Positions 7,373-15,342 of a stretch of DNA of 60,463 nucleotides are shown here, one piece after another. Source of the stretch: DTYU01 sp040757355 (GTDB taxonomy: Bacteria > Bacillota > Desulfotomaculia > Desulfotomaculales > Ammonificaceae). Made by a program: the position numbers and the translations under genes. The stretch is from the NCBI GenBank assembly GCA_040757355.1, contig JBFLWY010000016.1:1-60463 (forward strand), written 5' to 3'. Each line of letters begins with the position of its first letter. Position 1 is the stretch's first letter. The notes under the pieces were generated by a model that was not told the origin of the DNA, did not search any database, and saw only the letters and a list, made by a program, of their open reading frames with translations.

Positions 7373-7738
7373 TTAACGGGTGTTAATATAAGCGTCAAGC
7401 TTTATGACAGCGTATCCTAAGACGCCGTATAAGATAATTTCGAAAGCGTCATAAATATTAAAGAATTTGAGCGGATACAAATGGTAAAGCCCATATCCCC
7501 AAAGAGCGAAGGGGAAAAGCTTATACTGCCCTGAAGCAAGTGTGAGCCAGGCGCCGGTAAAAAATGTATAATGACCGATAGCAAATATGAAAGACCGGTG
7601 TAAGAAAACAGAATTAACAACTAAAACTATAAGTCCGGCAAACAGAAAATAATAATGGTACGGGCTCATAAGACGGAGTATCGGCACAGAGTTGACCCAG
7701 TTCCTGAATTCCCGTATTACCACTACAAACTGCTCCAC
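7373..7738 (-). CDS. Small polytopic membrane protein, unknown function
   Basis: 121 residues, mostly hydrophobic, with three or four predicted spans (YYFLFAGLIVLVVNSVFL, FAIGHYTFFTGAWLTL, IILYGVLGYAVI). GTG start behind GGAGGGGG. I do not recognise a family. It lies between the TPR-vWA lipoprotein gene and the zinc-ribbon membrane protein with gaps of 21-28 bp, which suggests one transcript. Confidence 0.7.
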   Translation of the reverse strand: MEQFVVVIREFRNWVNSVPILRLMSPYHYYFLFAGLIVLVVNSVFLHRSFIFAIGHYTFFTGAWLTLASGQYKLFPFALWGYGLYHLYPLKFFNIYDAFEIILYGVLGYAVIKLDAYINTR

Positions 7739-7766
7739 TCAACCCCCTCCTCTTTAGTACGCCTAC

Positions 7767-10073
7767 TTACCCCTTTCTCCGTCCGCACTGCGGACAGAAC
7801 AAGGTATCCGGTTCAAGCAACGTTCCACAACCGGAACAGGACCCTTTAGCCCCTCTCTTCAGGATTACTGCGAGTACCAAACAGACCACCAGTACAATAC
7901 CCAGGATTATCAACGGTGCATAGGGGAACGCTCTTTTTCCCCTTTCCCTGCCTGAAGCAACAAAATCATAAACCAGCGTTTCCTCAGGCACCTCTTTCCC
8001 GTAAGCAAGCGCCGTCCACGTACCCCGCCGCGGATTTTCTACAATTATGTAGAACGGTTTCTTCTTGGAAATCGTGGCGCCGCGGTAGTTTTCGTCCACT
8101 ATCCGCCCGGACGGGTCCTTCAAGATGAGATCCAGCGCGCTTCCGCCCCAGTTGAGCGTGGAGTGCAACTGTCCTACGTTCCGGCTAACCTCAACCTTCC
8201 CTATCTCCTTTGTCTCGTTCTGTCTAATTTCCCCCCTCTTCTCCGTCAAGATCATGCCGGTTGCTTCGTGCCTTACCCTTATGTAGATATTCTGGAGTTC
8301 ATAGCTGCCTTCGGCGTAGCTGTACCTGCCTCCGGTACTCTCTGCAATCTTTCTTAGCAGGTCTTCGTCCAGCGATCCTGGATCGCCGAAGCCCACGGTG
8401 AAGATCGTATAACCGGCTTGACCCGCCGCGTTCACCGGACCATCGACAATCTCTTCCGGGCTCAAACCGGTGTTCGTCTCCCCATCGGAGAGCATCACAA
8501 TGATCTTCTTCTTTGCTCTGGATTTTTGCAGTTCGGCATTAGCCAGTTGGAGAGCGTCACCGATGTTCGTGCTCTCACCGGCCGAGATGCCTTCGACAAC
8601 CCTTTCCGCATTCGAGATTTCTGTAGTGCTGGATAACAATAAAGCAGCAGAAGAAGAAAACGTGACTAAACCAACTTCGTGCTTTGGTCCGAACTCTTTA
8701 TTTTCCTCACCGATGAGTTGCAGCATTTGTATAGCGGCAGTTTTTGCAGATTCGAGTTTGCTTTCGCCTTCATCTTCTTGGTATTCGTTCATACTGTCTG
8801 AAACATCACAAACGATTACGGTAGTGGTTAGAATAGTCCCTGACCCAATACTTTGGCCAGAAGATTCTCTTGCTGAAACACCAGATACTCCTTCGGTAAC
8901 GCCTCCGGATGACCCTCCTGCTGTTGGGAACGTTACCTGAATCCCTTCCTCGTTTAATTCTTCTTCCACTTCCCTAACTGGATCGGTACTTGATACCAGA
9001 ATCAAGTACGGCAGGTATTCAAGGCGAGGGTCGTTCCTTTTTTGGGCAATCTGATACATTATTAGATAGATTACTTTAGACGCCTCGTCTAATTGCAAAC
9101 CCCTTAAAGCGATCTTCTCTGCCTCTTCTAAGTCCTCTTTAATGAGGTGATACCTTGCTACGTCAGCATACAGGTCCGGGTTCTTTGACTTTCCAAGGTT
9201 TACTTGATTAATTAAGGCATCGGCATCTTTATGATTGTTTTTCTCCAAATAGGAAAGAGCCGCATAGATTTTCGGTTCATTATCTCGAATACCTTTTCCA
9301 GCCAAGGCTTCATATTCCATAATAGCACGGTCATATTGCCCAGAATTATAATAGCCGTATATTCTTAGCATTGATCCTACAGCTTCGTACTCATCAGCAA
9401 TGTCTGAACCGTACGCTATTATTTCGTACCAATCATTATTAAATATTTCTTTAACAATCTCATAAGCAGCCCGCTGATCGAGGCTAACCGCCAGCGACTT
9501 GATCGCAGCGTTCAAAGCGTCGTCTTGGGCTCCCGTTCGCATATACATTTCAGCCAGTAGACTGAAACCGCGTGGATCATAGGGATTTTCAGAAATACCT
9601 TCCTTCAACAAGCTTATAGCTTCTTCAAAATTGCCCTCGGAGAATAAGAGCTTTGCCAAACCCTCATATGCAGGAAGGTAATGAGGATCCGTCTGTATAA
9701 GCTCTCTATATGTTTCTTCTGCCCTTCCAATTCTCCCCTGGTCTATATAAAGACTGGCCAGACACAGCTTCAACTGGTCCTTATCCCTGACAAGATCTAA
9801 GCCTTTCTGATAAACCGCTTCGGCTTCGTCAAACTTATCCTGTAAAACAAGCGTCCTGGCCAATCCTTTATATCCGGCGACGTTCTTTGGGTCTATCTTT
9901 ATCACTTCATTGTAGGCCAGCACGGCCTCCTCGAACTTCCCTTCGCTCAGGTACTTTACGGCAAGCTCGAGTTCTTTTTTTGCCCTCGCCTGAGTACCTC
10001 CACACCCAGCAGCGAAAACGGCTATCACTGCAGCCATTATTATAAATGTCGAAATGAATCTACGCGAATTCAA
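7767..10073 (-). CDS. TPR-vWA lipoprotein with C-terminal membrane span and zinc ribbon
   Basis: 768 residues. A lipoprotein signal (VFAAGC; lipid Cys near residue 24) precedes nine or so TPR units (about residues 30-370, for example YLSEGKFEEAVLAYNEVIKIDP). Next comes a von Willebrand A domain with an intact metal site: DVSDSM at about residue 425, ESTNIGDAL and LSDGETN. A beta-rich domain (about residues 610-705), one membrane span (PLIILGIVLVVCLVLAVIL) and a terminal zinc ribbon (CSGCGTLL...CPQCGRR) complete it. The protein would thus be tethered at both ends, with TPR and vWA outside and the ribbon inside. It is likely a scaffold or adhesion platform (inference). TTG start behind GGGAAGGGGTGAG. 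A strong hairpin separates it from the upstream kinase gene. Confidence 0.85.
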   Translation of the reverse strand: MNSRRFISTFIIMAAVIAVFAAGCGGTQARAKKELELAVKYLSEGKFEEAVLAYNEVIKIDPKNVAGYKGLARTLVLQDKFDEAEAVYQKGLDLVRDKDQLKLCLASLYIDQGRIGRAEETYRELIQTDPHYLPAYEGLAKLLFSEGNFEEAISLLKEGISENPYDPRGFSLLAEMYMRTGAQDDALNAAIKSLAVSLDQRAAYEIVKEIFNNDWYEIIAYGSDIADEYEAVGSMLRIYGYYNSGQYDRAIMEYEALAGKGIRDNEPKIYAALSYLEKNNHKDADALINQVNLGKSKNPDLYADVARYHLIKEDLEEAEKIALRGLQLDEASKVIYLIMYQIAQKRNDPRLEYLPYLILVSSTDPVREVEEELNEEGIQVTFPTAGGSSGGVTEGVSGVSARESSGQSIGSGTILTTTVIVCDVSDSMNEYQEDEGESKLESAKTAAIQMLQLIGEENKEFGPKHEVGLVTFSSSAALLLSSTTEISNAERVVEGISAGESTNIGDALQLANAELQKSRAKKKIIVMLSDGETNTGLSPEEIVDGPVNAAGQAGYTIFTVGFGDPGSLDEDLLRKIAESTGGRYSYAEGSYELQNIYIRVRHEATGMILTEKRGEIRQNETKEIGKVEVSRNVGQLHSTLNWGGSALDLILKDPSGRIVDENYRGATISKKKPFYIIVENPRRGTWTALAYGKEVPEETLVYDFVASGRERGKRAFPYAPLIILGIVLVVCLVLAVILKRGAKGSCSGCGTLLEPDTLFCPQCGRRKG

Positions 10074-10218
10074 TTAAACTCACCCCTTCCCTTGCCACGC
10101 ATAACCAAACTCAAGCCGCGACACCTGCACCTACAAATTCATAGACAATCTCTCTCCGGTCCCAACCAATTGCCGCATTATCACGAACCCTAACTTAAAT
10201 TAATAATAAGAATCGGAC

Positions 10219-10257
10219 GGAAAAACCAGTGATGCGGCACGAAATCACGGTTTTTCC
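10219..10257 (-). terminator. Strong hairpin between kinase and TPR-vWA genes
   Basis: On the minus strand GGAAAAACCGTGAT and ATCACTGGTTTTTCC pair with one bulged base around a short loop. The T-rich arm supplies a U-run. It lies about 40 bp after the kinase stop codon and 145 bp before the TPR-vWA start, so it probably ends or attenuates the upstream operon. Confidence 0.7.
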
Positions 10258-10300
10258 TCCTAAATTCCCGCTTTTCAGACATGAAATTGCAGATGTTTGG

Positions 10301-12271
10301 TTATTGAATCCAGCCCTTTTCGCGCAGTTCGGCTATTCTCGCCCGGGCAACCGATACTTCCTCCTGGTTTTTGTTTAAATCAACTACCTTCTGGAGGTAT
10401 TTATGGGCTTCCTCATACTGTTTGCGTTTTATTTTAAAAAGGCCGTACATAAAATTCGCGTGTGAATCGCCCTCATCCACTTTGAGAGCCTGCTGGAATG
10501 CTTTTTCCGCCGCTTCCCGGTTGTCAAGCTTGTCGTTGACAAGAGCGATATTAACATAGGTATTGCTGCTGATGAAACCAATAGTCTCAAGCTTTGAAAA
10601 AGCCGTTAAAGCCTCTTGATACATAGCTATAGAGGCGTTGTTACCGGTTGCTTGATAAAGCTCACCTAGGTCATAGCAGTATTTGCCGTAATCGTTAACG
10701 ATTTGGATGTGGTGCGGGTCTACAGCTTCGCCCTTTTTTAGAATCGCGACAGCCTTTTTAAGCCACCCTTCTTTATCTTGCTGTGATGAGGCGTTCGTGC
10801 TCAATAGACCATAAAGTGCAGCAGCACCGCGTATGTAGGTCAGATTACGGGGATCCCCGGCAAGAGCAGCTTCAAAATGACGCAAGGCCTCAGGGTAGCT
10901 TCCTTGTTCCCTGCTAAGCTCCCCGAGTATATAACTTACTACATGACTGGCAGAGCCTTTTTGTCTTATTAAGGTGTTTAAAATATCTTCGGCTTCGCTA
11001 TATCTACCTAACCTGCCGTAGCTTACGGCAAGGTCCCGCATGGCGTTTTCGTAATTGTTACCCAGTGAAGAAGGACCAGCCTCAATTGACTTCTGGAAGT
11101 ATATTATAGCGTTTGGGTAGTCTTCTAAGCTAAAATAGGCCGACCCTAAAAGATAGAGTGCATATACATCTTGCAGTTCGCCCGTTTGGTTCTGATTGAT
11201 CAAAAGATCAATAGCGCTTCGAGGGTCATTTTTCTGTAAATACATCTTAGCCAGGTTATGATAAACTTCTGGATCGTGCTTGTACTTCAATGCTTCATTA
11301 AAAGCCTTTTCCGCTTCGTCGTACCTGCCCTTGGCGGTCAAATTTACGCCGGCTTCGATCCTTTCCTGGTATAACTGTTCGTCGGTAAGCTCCTTCTGTT
11401 CAAATCCAAGCTGGATGGCGAACACCCCTAAAGCCAGTGCCCCGAGTATTGCGGCTACAGCCAGCTTTTGTTTTAGCTTTTTTCTCTTGTATTCCGCACT
11501 GAATCTTTCTATGGATTTCAGGTCCTTGAACAAATCCGCGGCGTTTTGATAACGTTGCTTAGGATCTACCCGGAGGCATTTGTCGAGTATGTGGTTCATA
11601 CCTTCAGAAAAACGTTGATTTACCTGCTTCAGGGTCACCGGCTTTTCAAAATTGTACTTGATCCCCGTCAAAACGTGGAAAAACGTAGCTCCGAAACCGT
11701 AAATATCCGAGCGTTCGTCGAAACGGCCCCGGTATTGTTCCGGGGCGGCATATCCTCTGGAAAGCGCGATGCTCTGCCGGGCGCCTTCCGTATGTTCTAC
11801 GGCGATGCCGAAGTCCACGAGCTTCAAGTCGCTATTTTCGTCAATGATAATGTTGGCGGGCTTGAGATCCCTGTAGATGATCGGGGAGGGTTTTAAGCCG
11901 TGCAGGTAAATTAAGATTTCGGCCAGTTGCGTTGCCCATTTGACAACGTTTTTCTCGGTGCACAACTGCCGGTTGTTCTCAATTAGACCCTTTAAACTCT
12001 GCCCCTCAAAGTAATCCTCGATGATGTATATGCTCGTAGGAGCCCTGATGACATCGACTATCCGCGGCAGATTGGGGTGCTTCAGCTTCTTCAGTATTTC
12101 CGGTTCCGCCAGCAAAACAACCGGGTTGCCGGCGGTAAAGTCGATCTCCTTTATCGCCCACATGTTGCCGACGTTAATGTTTTCCGCCAGGTAGACCCTC
12201 CCCATCCCCCCCTGGCCGAGCAGTTTCAGAACCCGGTATTTCTCAAAAACGACTTCACCTATCTTTAGCAC
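10301..12271 (-). CDS. Membrane Ser/Thr protein kinase with external TPR domain
   Basis: 656 residues. The kinase domain (about 1-265) is complete: glycine loop GQGGMGRVY, lysine in AIKE (residue 41), catalytic loop YRDLKPAN with Asp 135, DFG 153-155 and APEQ in the P+1 region. The canonical HRD is YRD. A basic stretch and one membrane span (LAVAAILGALALGVFAIQL, about 273-291) lead to an outside region of about 360 residues made of TPRs. This order (cytosolic kinase fold, single span, external helical domain) matches EssB/YukC of Firmicutes type VII systems, whose kinase fold is dead; here the active-site residues are kept. GTG start with AGAGAGG upstream. It follows the FHA genes with a 6-bp gap, so FHA proteins are its obvious readers (inference). 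Confidence 0.9.
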   Translation of the reverse strand: MLKIGEVVFEKYRVLKLLGQGGMGRVYLAENINVGNMWAIKEIDFTAGNPVVLLAEPEILKKLKHPNLPRIVDVIRAPTSIYIIEDYFEGQSLKGLIENNRQLCTEKNVVKWATQLAEILIYLHGLKPSPIIYRDLKPANIIIDENSDLKLVDFGIAVEHTEGARQSIALSRGYAAPEQYRGRFDERSDIYGFGATFFHVLTGIKYNFEKPVTLKQVNQRFSEGMNHILDKCLRVDPKQRYQNAADLFKDLKSIERFSAEYKRKKLKQKLAVAAILGALALGVFAIQLGFEQKELTDEQLYQERIEAGVNLTAKGRYDEAEKAFNEALKYKHDPEVYHNLAKMYLQKNDPRSAIDLLINQNQTGELQDVYALYLLGSAYFSLEDYPNAIIYFQKSIEAGPSSLGNNYENAMRDLAVSYGRLGRYSEAEDILNTLIRQKGSASHVVSYILGELSREQGSYPEALRHFEAALAGDPRNLTYIRGAAALYGLLSTNASSQQDKEGWLKKAVAILKKGEAVDPHHIQIVNDYGKYCYDLGELYQATGNNASIAMYQEALTAFSKLETIGFISSNTYVNIALVNDKLDNREAAEKAFQQALKVDEGDSHANFMYGLFKIKRKQYEEAHKYLQKVVDLNKNQEEVSVARARIAELREKGWIQ

Positions 12272-12277
12272 TAAATG

Positions 12278-12928
12278 TTACCTCTCTTGCTCTACTGTTT
12301 CAGACAGCTCACTGTCAAAAACATATTCTATATCTGCCAATTGGATCTTGTCTCCGAAACATAACGGATACGGCTTCTCACTGACCAGCTTCTCGCCGTT
12401 AAGATAGGTACCGCCTTTCGAATCGAGATCCACAAGGAAATGGGTGCCTTTTCGAAAAATAATTTTGGCATGTACCCTTGAGACATAAGGACTGCCGGTT
12501 TCGCAATAATCAACGACCGCCTCGTTTCTCCCAATGTAAAAATCAGGCTTGTCTACATAGATAATCTCTTCGCGACCGGATCTGTTGACTCGCAGGACGG
12601 GAAAGTACTCTCTATCAAAAATCAAAAGCTGCGTTTCGCCCGAATCATCCAGCAGCACAGTTGTCTCGTTTGGTGCAGGAGTGTGTTTGTTAGAGGTACT
12701 ACCTCCATGAGACGGCTGCAACGAAAGACAAGGCCCGCTCCTGAGTGACCCCTTCGAACCGCCGGCTACTTTCTGTATTTTGGTAATTGTTTTATCTATT
12801 TCCCGAACTTCTTCCCGTTTTTTTTGTTTAGTCGACTTAATATAAAGGAAAGCTACGAGAAATACGCTGATAAGGATCAGCGCAACACCGGCAGCAATAT
12901 ACAGATAGGAGTCCAAATAAGTCGTCAT
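12278..12928 (-). CDS. Membrane-anchored FHA-domain protein
   Basis: 216 residues. One N-terminal span (YIAAGVALILISVFLVAFLYI), a basic/polar linker to about residue 90, then an FHA domain at about 120-205 with the phosphothreonine-binding set GRNEA, SRVHAKI and GGTYLNGEKL. The spacing fits the FHA fold. It reads phospho-Thr on partner proteins, probably targets of the adjacent kinase. The linker before the domain (TTVLLDDSGETQLLIF) is similar to the same stretch of the YukD-FHA neighbour, so the two FHA halves are paralogues. It lies 6 bp upstream of the kinase gene and about 50 bp downstream of the YukD-FHA gene. Confidence 0.87.
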   Translation of the reverse strand: MTTYLDSYLYIAAGVALILISVFLVAFLYIKSTKQKKREEVREIDKTITKIQKVAGGSKGSLRSGPCLSLQPSHGGSTSNKHTPAPNETTVLLDDSGETQLLIFDREYFPVLRVNRSGREEIIYVDKPDFYIGRNEAVVDYCETGSPYVSRVHAKIIFRKGTHFLVDLDSKGGTYLNGEKLVSEKPYPLCFGDKIQLADIEYVFDSELSETVEQER

Positions 12929-12982
12929 TAATTAACCCCGTAACTTTTGTATAAAATCTTAGATTCCACAAAGGAATAGCTT

Positions 12983-13705
12983 TTAAGCTTGGTCAAAAAG
13001 GTATTCTACGTTTGCTAATCTAATCTTATCACCGAATTTCAACGGGTATTGTCTATTGCTGAGAAGCCTTTCCCCATTAAGGTAAGTCCCGTTTTTCGAT
13101 TCCAGGTCAACAACGTAATAAACCCCCTCTGTAAATACTATTTTGGCATGAACCCTTCCGATATTCTTATTTGCGGCTTCGCAATAATCTACAGCCTCCC
13201 GCTTTCTGCCAATATAAAATTCCGCCTTGTTTATGCGAATTATTTCGTGTTGCTCACCCCGCCAAACCTTCAAAACAGCAGTAACCTGCTGGTCAAAAAC
13301 CATGGTCGTGCCGGATTCGTCTATCACTTCGGTTTGATCGTTATCGCCAGATGGACCGGGCGGACCAGAGTATACAGGGAAAGACGTGGGGGGAAAGGGC
13401 GCCGGTGGTATGGATGCAACAGGCGTTGGTGAAGCCGGCGGCGAAGCGCCGTCCGTCCGGATCACCAACCAGGCGCCGTCCCAGACACCCGCCTCGGCAA
13501 GGCTTTCTTGTAGTAACAAGACCCGGCCCGGCGGGTAGGCTTCTATCTTATATGATGGCTGTTGGCCCTCCGGACGTGTATCCCAGGAAAGGGCGTGGGC
13601 GATCATCTTGGCAAGCTGTCCCGAGGGGACATCTGCCGGCACCTCAAGGTCGCGTACTTCTCTTTCACCCTGCCGCTGAACGGTTACGATAACACGCTCA
13701 GTCAT
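12983..13705 (-). CDS. YukD/EsaB ubiquitin-like domain fused to an FHA domain
   Basis: 240 residues. Residues 1-83 look like the YukD/EsaB/EccD-N ubiquitin-like fold: a beta-strand start (RVIVTVQRQGEREV), a helix (GQLAKMIAHAL) and the late LAEAGVWDGAWLVI motif typical of YukD. A Pro-rich linker (about 90-120) is followed by an FHA domain (about 150-235; YIGRKREAVDYC, IGRVHAKI, NGTYLNGERLL). In Firmicutes type VII systems YukD is a separate 80-residue cytosolic regulator, and in actinobacteria the fold is the N-terminus of the EccD channel. Joining it to an FHA domain suggests that the ubiquitin-like module is recruited to phosphorylated partners (inference). ATG behind AGGGCGGG; the upstream EspG-like gene ends 13 bp earlier. 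Confidence 0.82.
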   Translation of the reverse strand: MTERVIVTVQRQGEREVRDLEVPADVPSGQLAKMIAHALSWDTRPEGQQPSYKIEAYPPGRVLLLQESLAEAGVWDGAWLVIRTDGASPPASPTPVASIPPAPFPPTSFPVYSGPPGPSGDNDQTEVIDESGTTMVFDQQVTAVLKVWRGEQHEIIRINKAEFYIGRKREAVDYCEAANKNIGRVHAKIVFTEGVYYVVDLESKNGTYLNGERLLSNRQYPLKFGDKIRLANVEYLFDQA

Positions 13706-13718
13706 TACTTTCCCGCCC

Positions 13719-14540
13719 TTATACGACTTGCGTAACCCGCGGTAATACCCGCTCCATCATCCGTTTGATTTCCTTGCAAGCCTCTTCCGCGCTGCACGGG
13801 ATAAGCTCAACCCACTTGGCGTCCTTTTTTACAAACGAACGCAGCAGCCACAGACCGTTATCTCCCTCCAGCAAACCCAACCCGTCTACCTTCCAGGTGT
13901 CATCCTGCCAAGACATCGTTACAAGCGCACCGTTACCAAACGGCTGAGCCAGGGTATCAGCCAGTACCTCCGCGATCGCCTGATTCAAGTGGGCTTGTCT
14001 GAGGAAAGCAGATGCGGCTTCAACCCCGGACTCACCTGCAATGCGCCGCGCCTCGAAAAGGGCGGTTTCCAGCAACTCTCCCTTTGAGGCAACAGGCGCC
14101 GCCTGGTCCGCCAAGCCGAAGATTTCGCGTACACGCTGATAGACAGCCTCAAAACCATCTAACGCCGTGAGTTCGCACACAGGCGGCTCCCCGCGGGTAG
14201 TAAGTTCCACCCCCAGATCGCGCGTTACATGAAAGCAGCACGAATACGTTTCTTCCCCACCAGAGGCATATGTCAAAGCGTACGAGGCATCAGGCGAGCC
14301 GCAGGCGCCAACGAGCGCAGCAACAGCCGAGTCCATAATAACCCCACCGTCAGGCCCAACTTCGATAAAGCGCCGGGCGGCCAGATTCTCCTGCGCTTCC
14401 AGCCAAGCGGCCTCGATCTCGTCAGCCAACCAGCCTTTGAACGGGTCCTGGATGCCCAGGAAGACCTCTGCCCCCAGCAGTTTCGCCAAAAAAGTCAATT
14501 CAACAGGGGTACAGGTAAGCTGTACATTGTTGTTGTTCAT
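13719..14540 (-). CDS. Possible EspG-like type VII secretion chaperone
   Basis: 273 residues, soluble, no signal. It starts LTCTPVELTFLAKLLGAE and alternates beta and helical segments, ending in a helix (EEACKEIKRMMERVL). The size, mixed alpha/beta composition and position between effector genes and YukD-FHA fit the EspG family, which binds PE/PPE or WXG substrates in the cytosol of ESX systems. I cannot confirm homology by eye; it could be another locus-specific chaperone. ATG with GAGGGAT upstream. It lies 73 bp after the lipoprotein gene. Confidence 0.45.
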   Translation of the reverse strand: MNNNNVQLTCTPVELTFLAKLLGAEVFLGIQDPFKGWLADEIEAAWLEAQENLAARRFIEVGPDGGVIMDSAVAALVGACGSPDASYALTYASGGEETYSCCFHVTRDLGVELTTRGEPPVCELTALDGFEAVYQRVREIFGLADQAAPVASKGELLETALFEARRIAGESGVEAASAFLRQAHLNQAIAEVLADTLAQPFGNGALVTMSWQDDTWKVDGLGLLEGDNGLWLLRSFVKKDAKWVELIPCSAEEACKEIKRMMERVLPRVTQVV

Positions 14541-14612
14541 AAACAGATCCCTCTTTTTTGTTTTGGTTATAGAGAGATTGTCATAAAATTACAAATACAG
14601 TTTTACAAAATA

Positions 14613-15326
14613 TTACCTCAAGTTAATAACAGCTCTTAAAAAATATTTTTCATTTAATTTTTCAAAAACTGCCCATACTCCAGTAGGCAAATCCGCAACT
14701 AATGCAGATTCCGTTAAAACTATTTCCTTATCTCCAAGTCTAAAAATCTTGGAACTATACTGGTTATTTTTATCCCTCGTGCTTGTCATTTCCCCACAAA
14801 TATCTCTAACTTCATCAGTCGGAGGCCCAAATATATTACTTTTGCTATCATCCTTGAAATTAAAATTAATATTATTTAGCCTTTCTACTGGTATATCCTT
14901 TATTTCTACTTCTGTTTTAAAAAGGTCATGAAGAACAATAGGTAATTCACCACTTACTTCAAACTGAAGATTAGAAGGAATTTTGTCGGGTAAGTATAGA
15001 TTTCTTACATCTTTACCCCTTGCACCATTTCCAGAAGAAGAGTTTCTTATCACTATAAGCCCTGATGGACTGATAATACGCTTCAAGGCTTCTGCATCAT
15101 TGGTCTTTATAGATTTAATAAAATCCTCAACTATTTTAATTGAAACTACTTCTTTGTTAGCATCTAGTTTTGTTGCAGGAGTACTATCAATATTAGTACT
15201 TTTGTTTATGATACTACTGCTGTTATTTACTGTATTATTTTGCTCAACCTTAGTCGATGAACATCCAGAAACTAATCCTATGATTATAACAATTGATAAT
15301 ACTGCGCATCCATATATAGTTTTCAT
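14613..15326 (-). CDS. Small lipoprotein, candidate immunity protein for the GH73 effector
   Basis: A signal peptide with lipobox LVSGC gives an externally anchored protein of about 215 residues. An Asn/Ser/Thr-rich linker precedes a compact domain of unknown family (VVSIKIVEDFIKSIKT start, WAVFEKLNEKYFL end). I chose ATG 15326 because AAAGGG lies 11-12 bases ahead, while an ATG at 15338 overlaps that site. The gene follows directly on the glucosaminidase effector gene with a 16-bp gap. An outward-facing lipoprotein immediately after a cell-wall hydrolase effector is a common toxin-immunity arrangement, so I suggest an immunity role (inference). Base composition is more AT-rich than the neighbouring core genes. 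Confidence 0.7.
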   Translation of the reverse strand: MKTIYGCAVLSIVIIIGLVSGCSSTKVEQNNTVNNSSSIINKSTNIDSTPATKLDANKEVVSIKIVEDFIKSIKTNDAEALKRIISPSGLIVIRNSSSGNGARGKDVRNLYLPDKIPSNLQFEVSGELPIVLHDLFKTEVEIKDIPVERLNNINFNFKDDSKSNIFGPPTDEVRDICGEMTSTRDKNNQYSSKIFRLGDKEIVLTESALVADLPTGVWAVFEKLNEKYFLRAVINLR

Positions 15327-15342
15327 ATATACGCACATCCCT

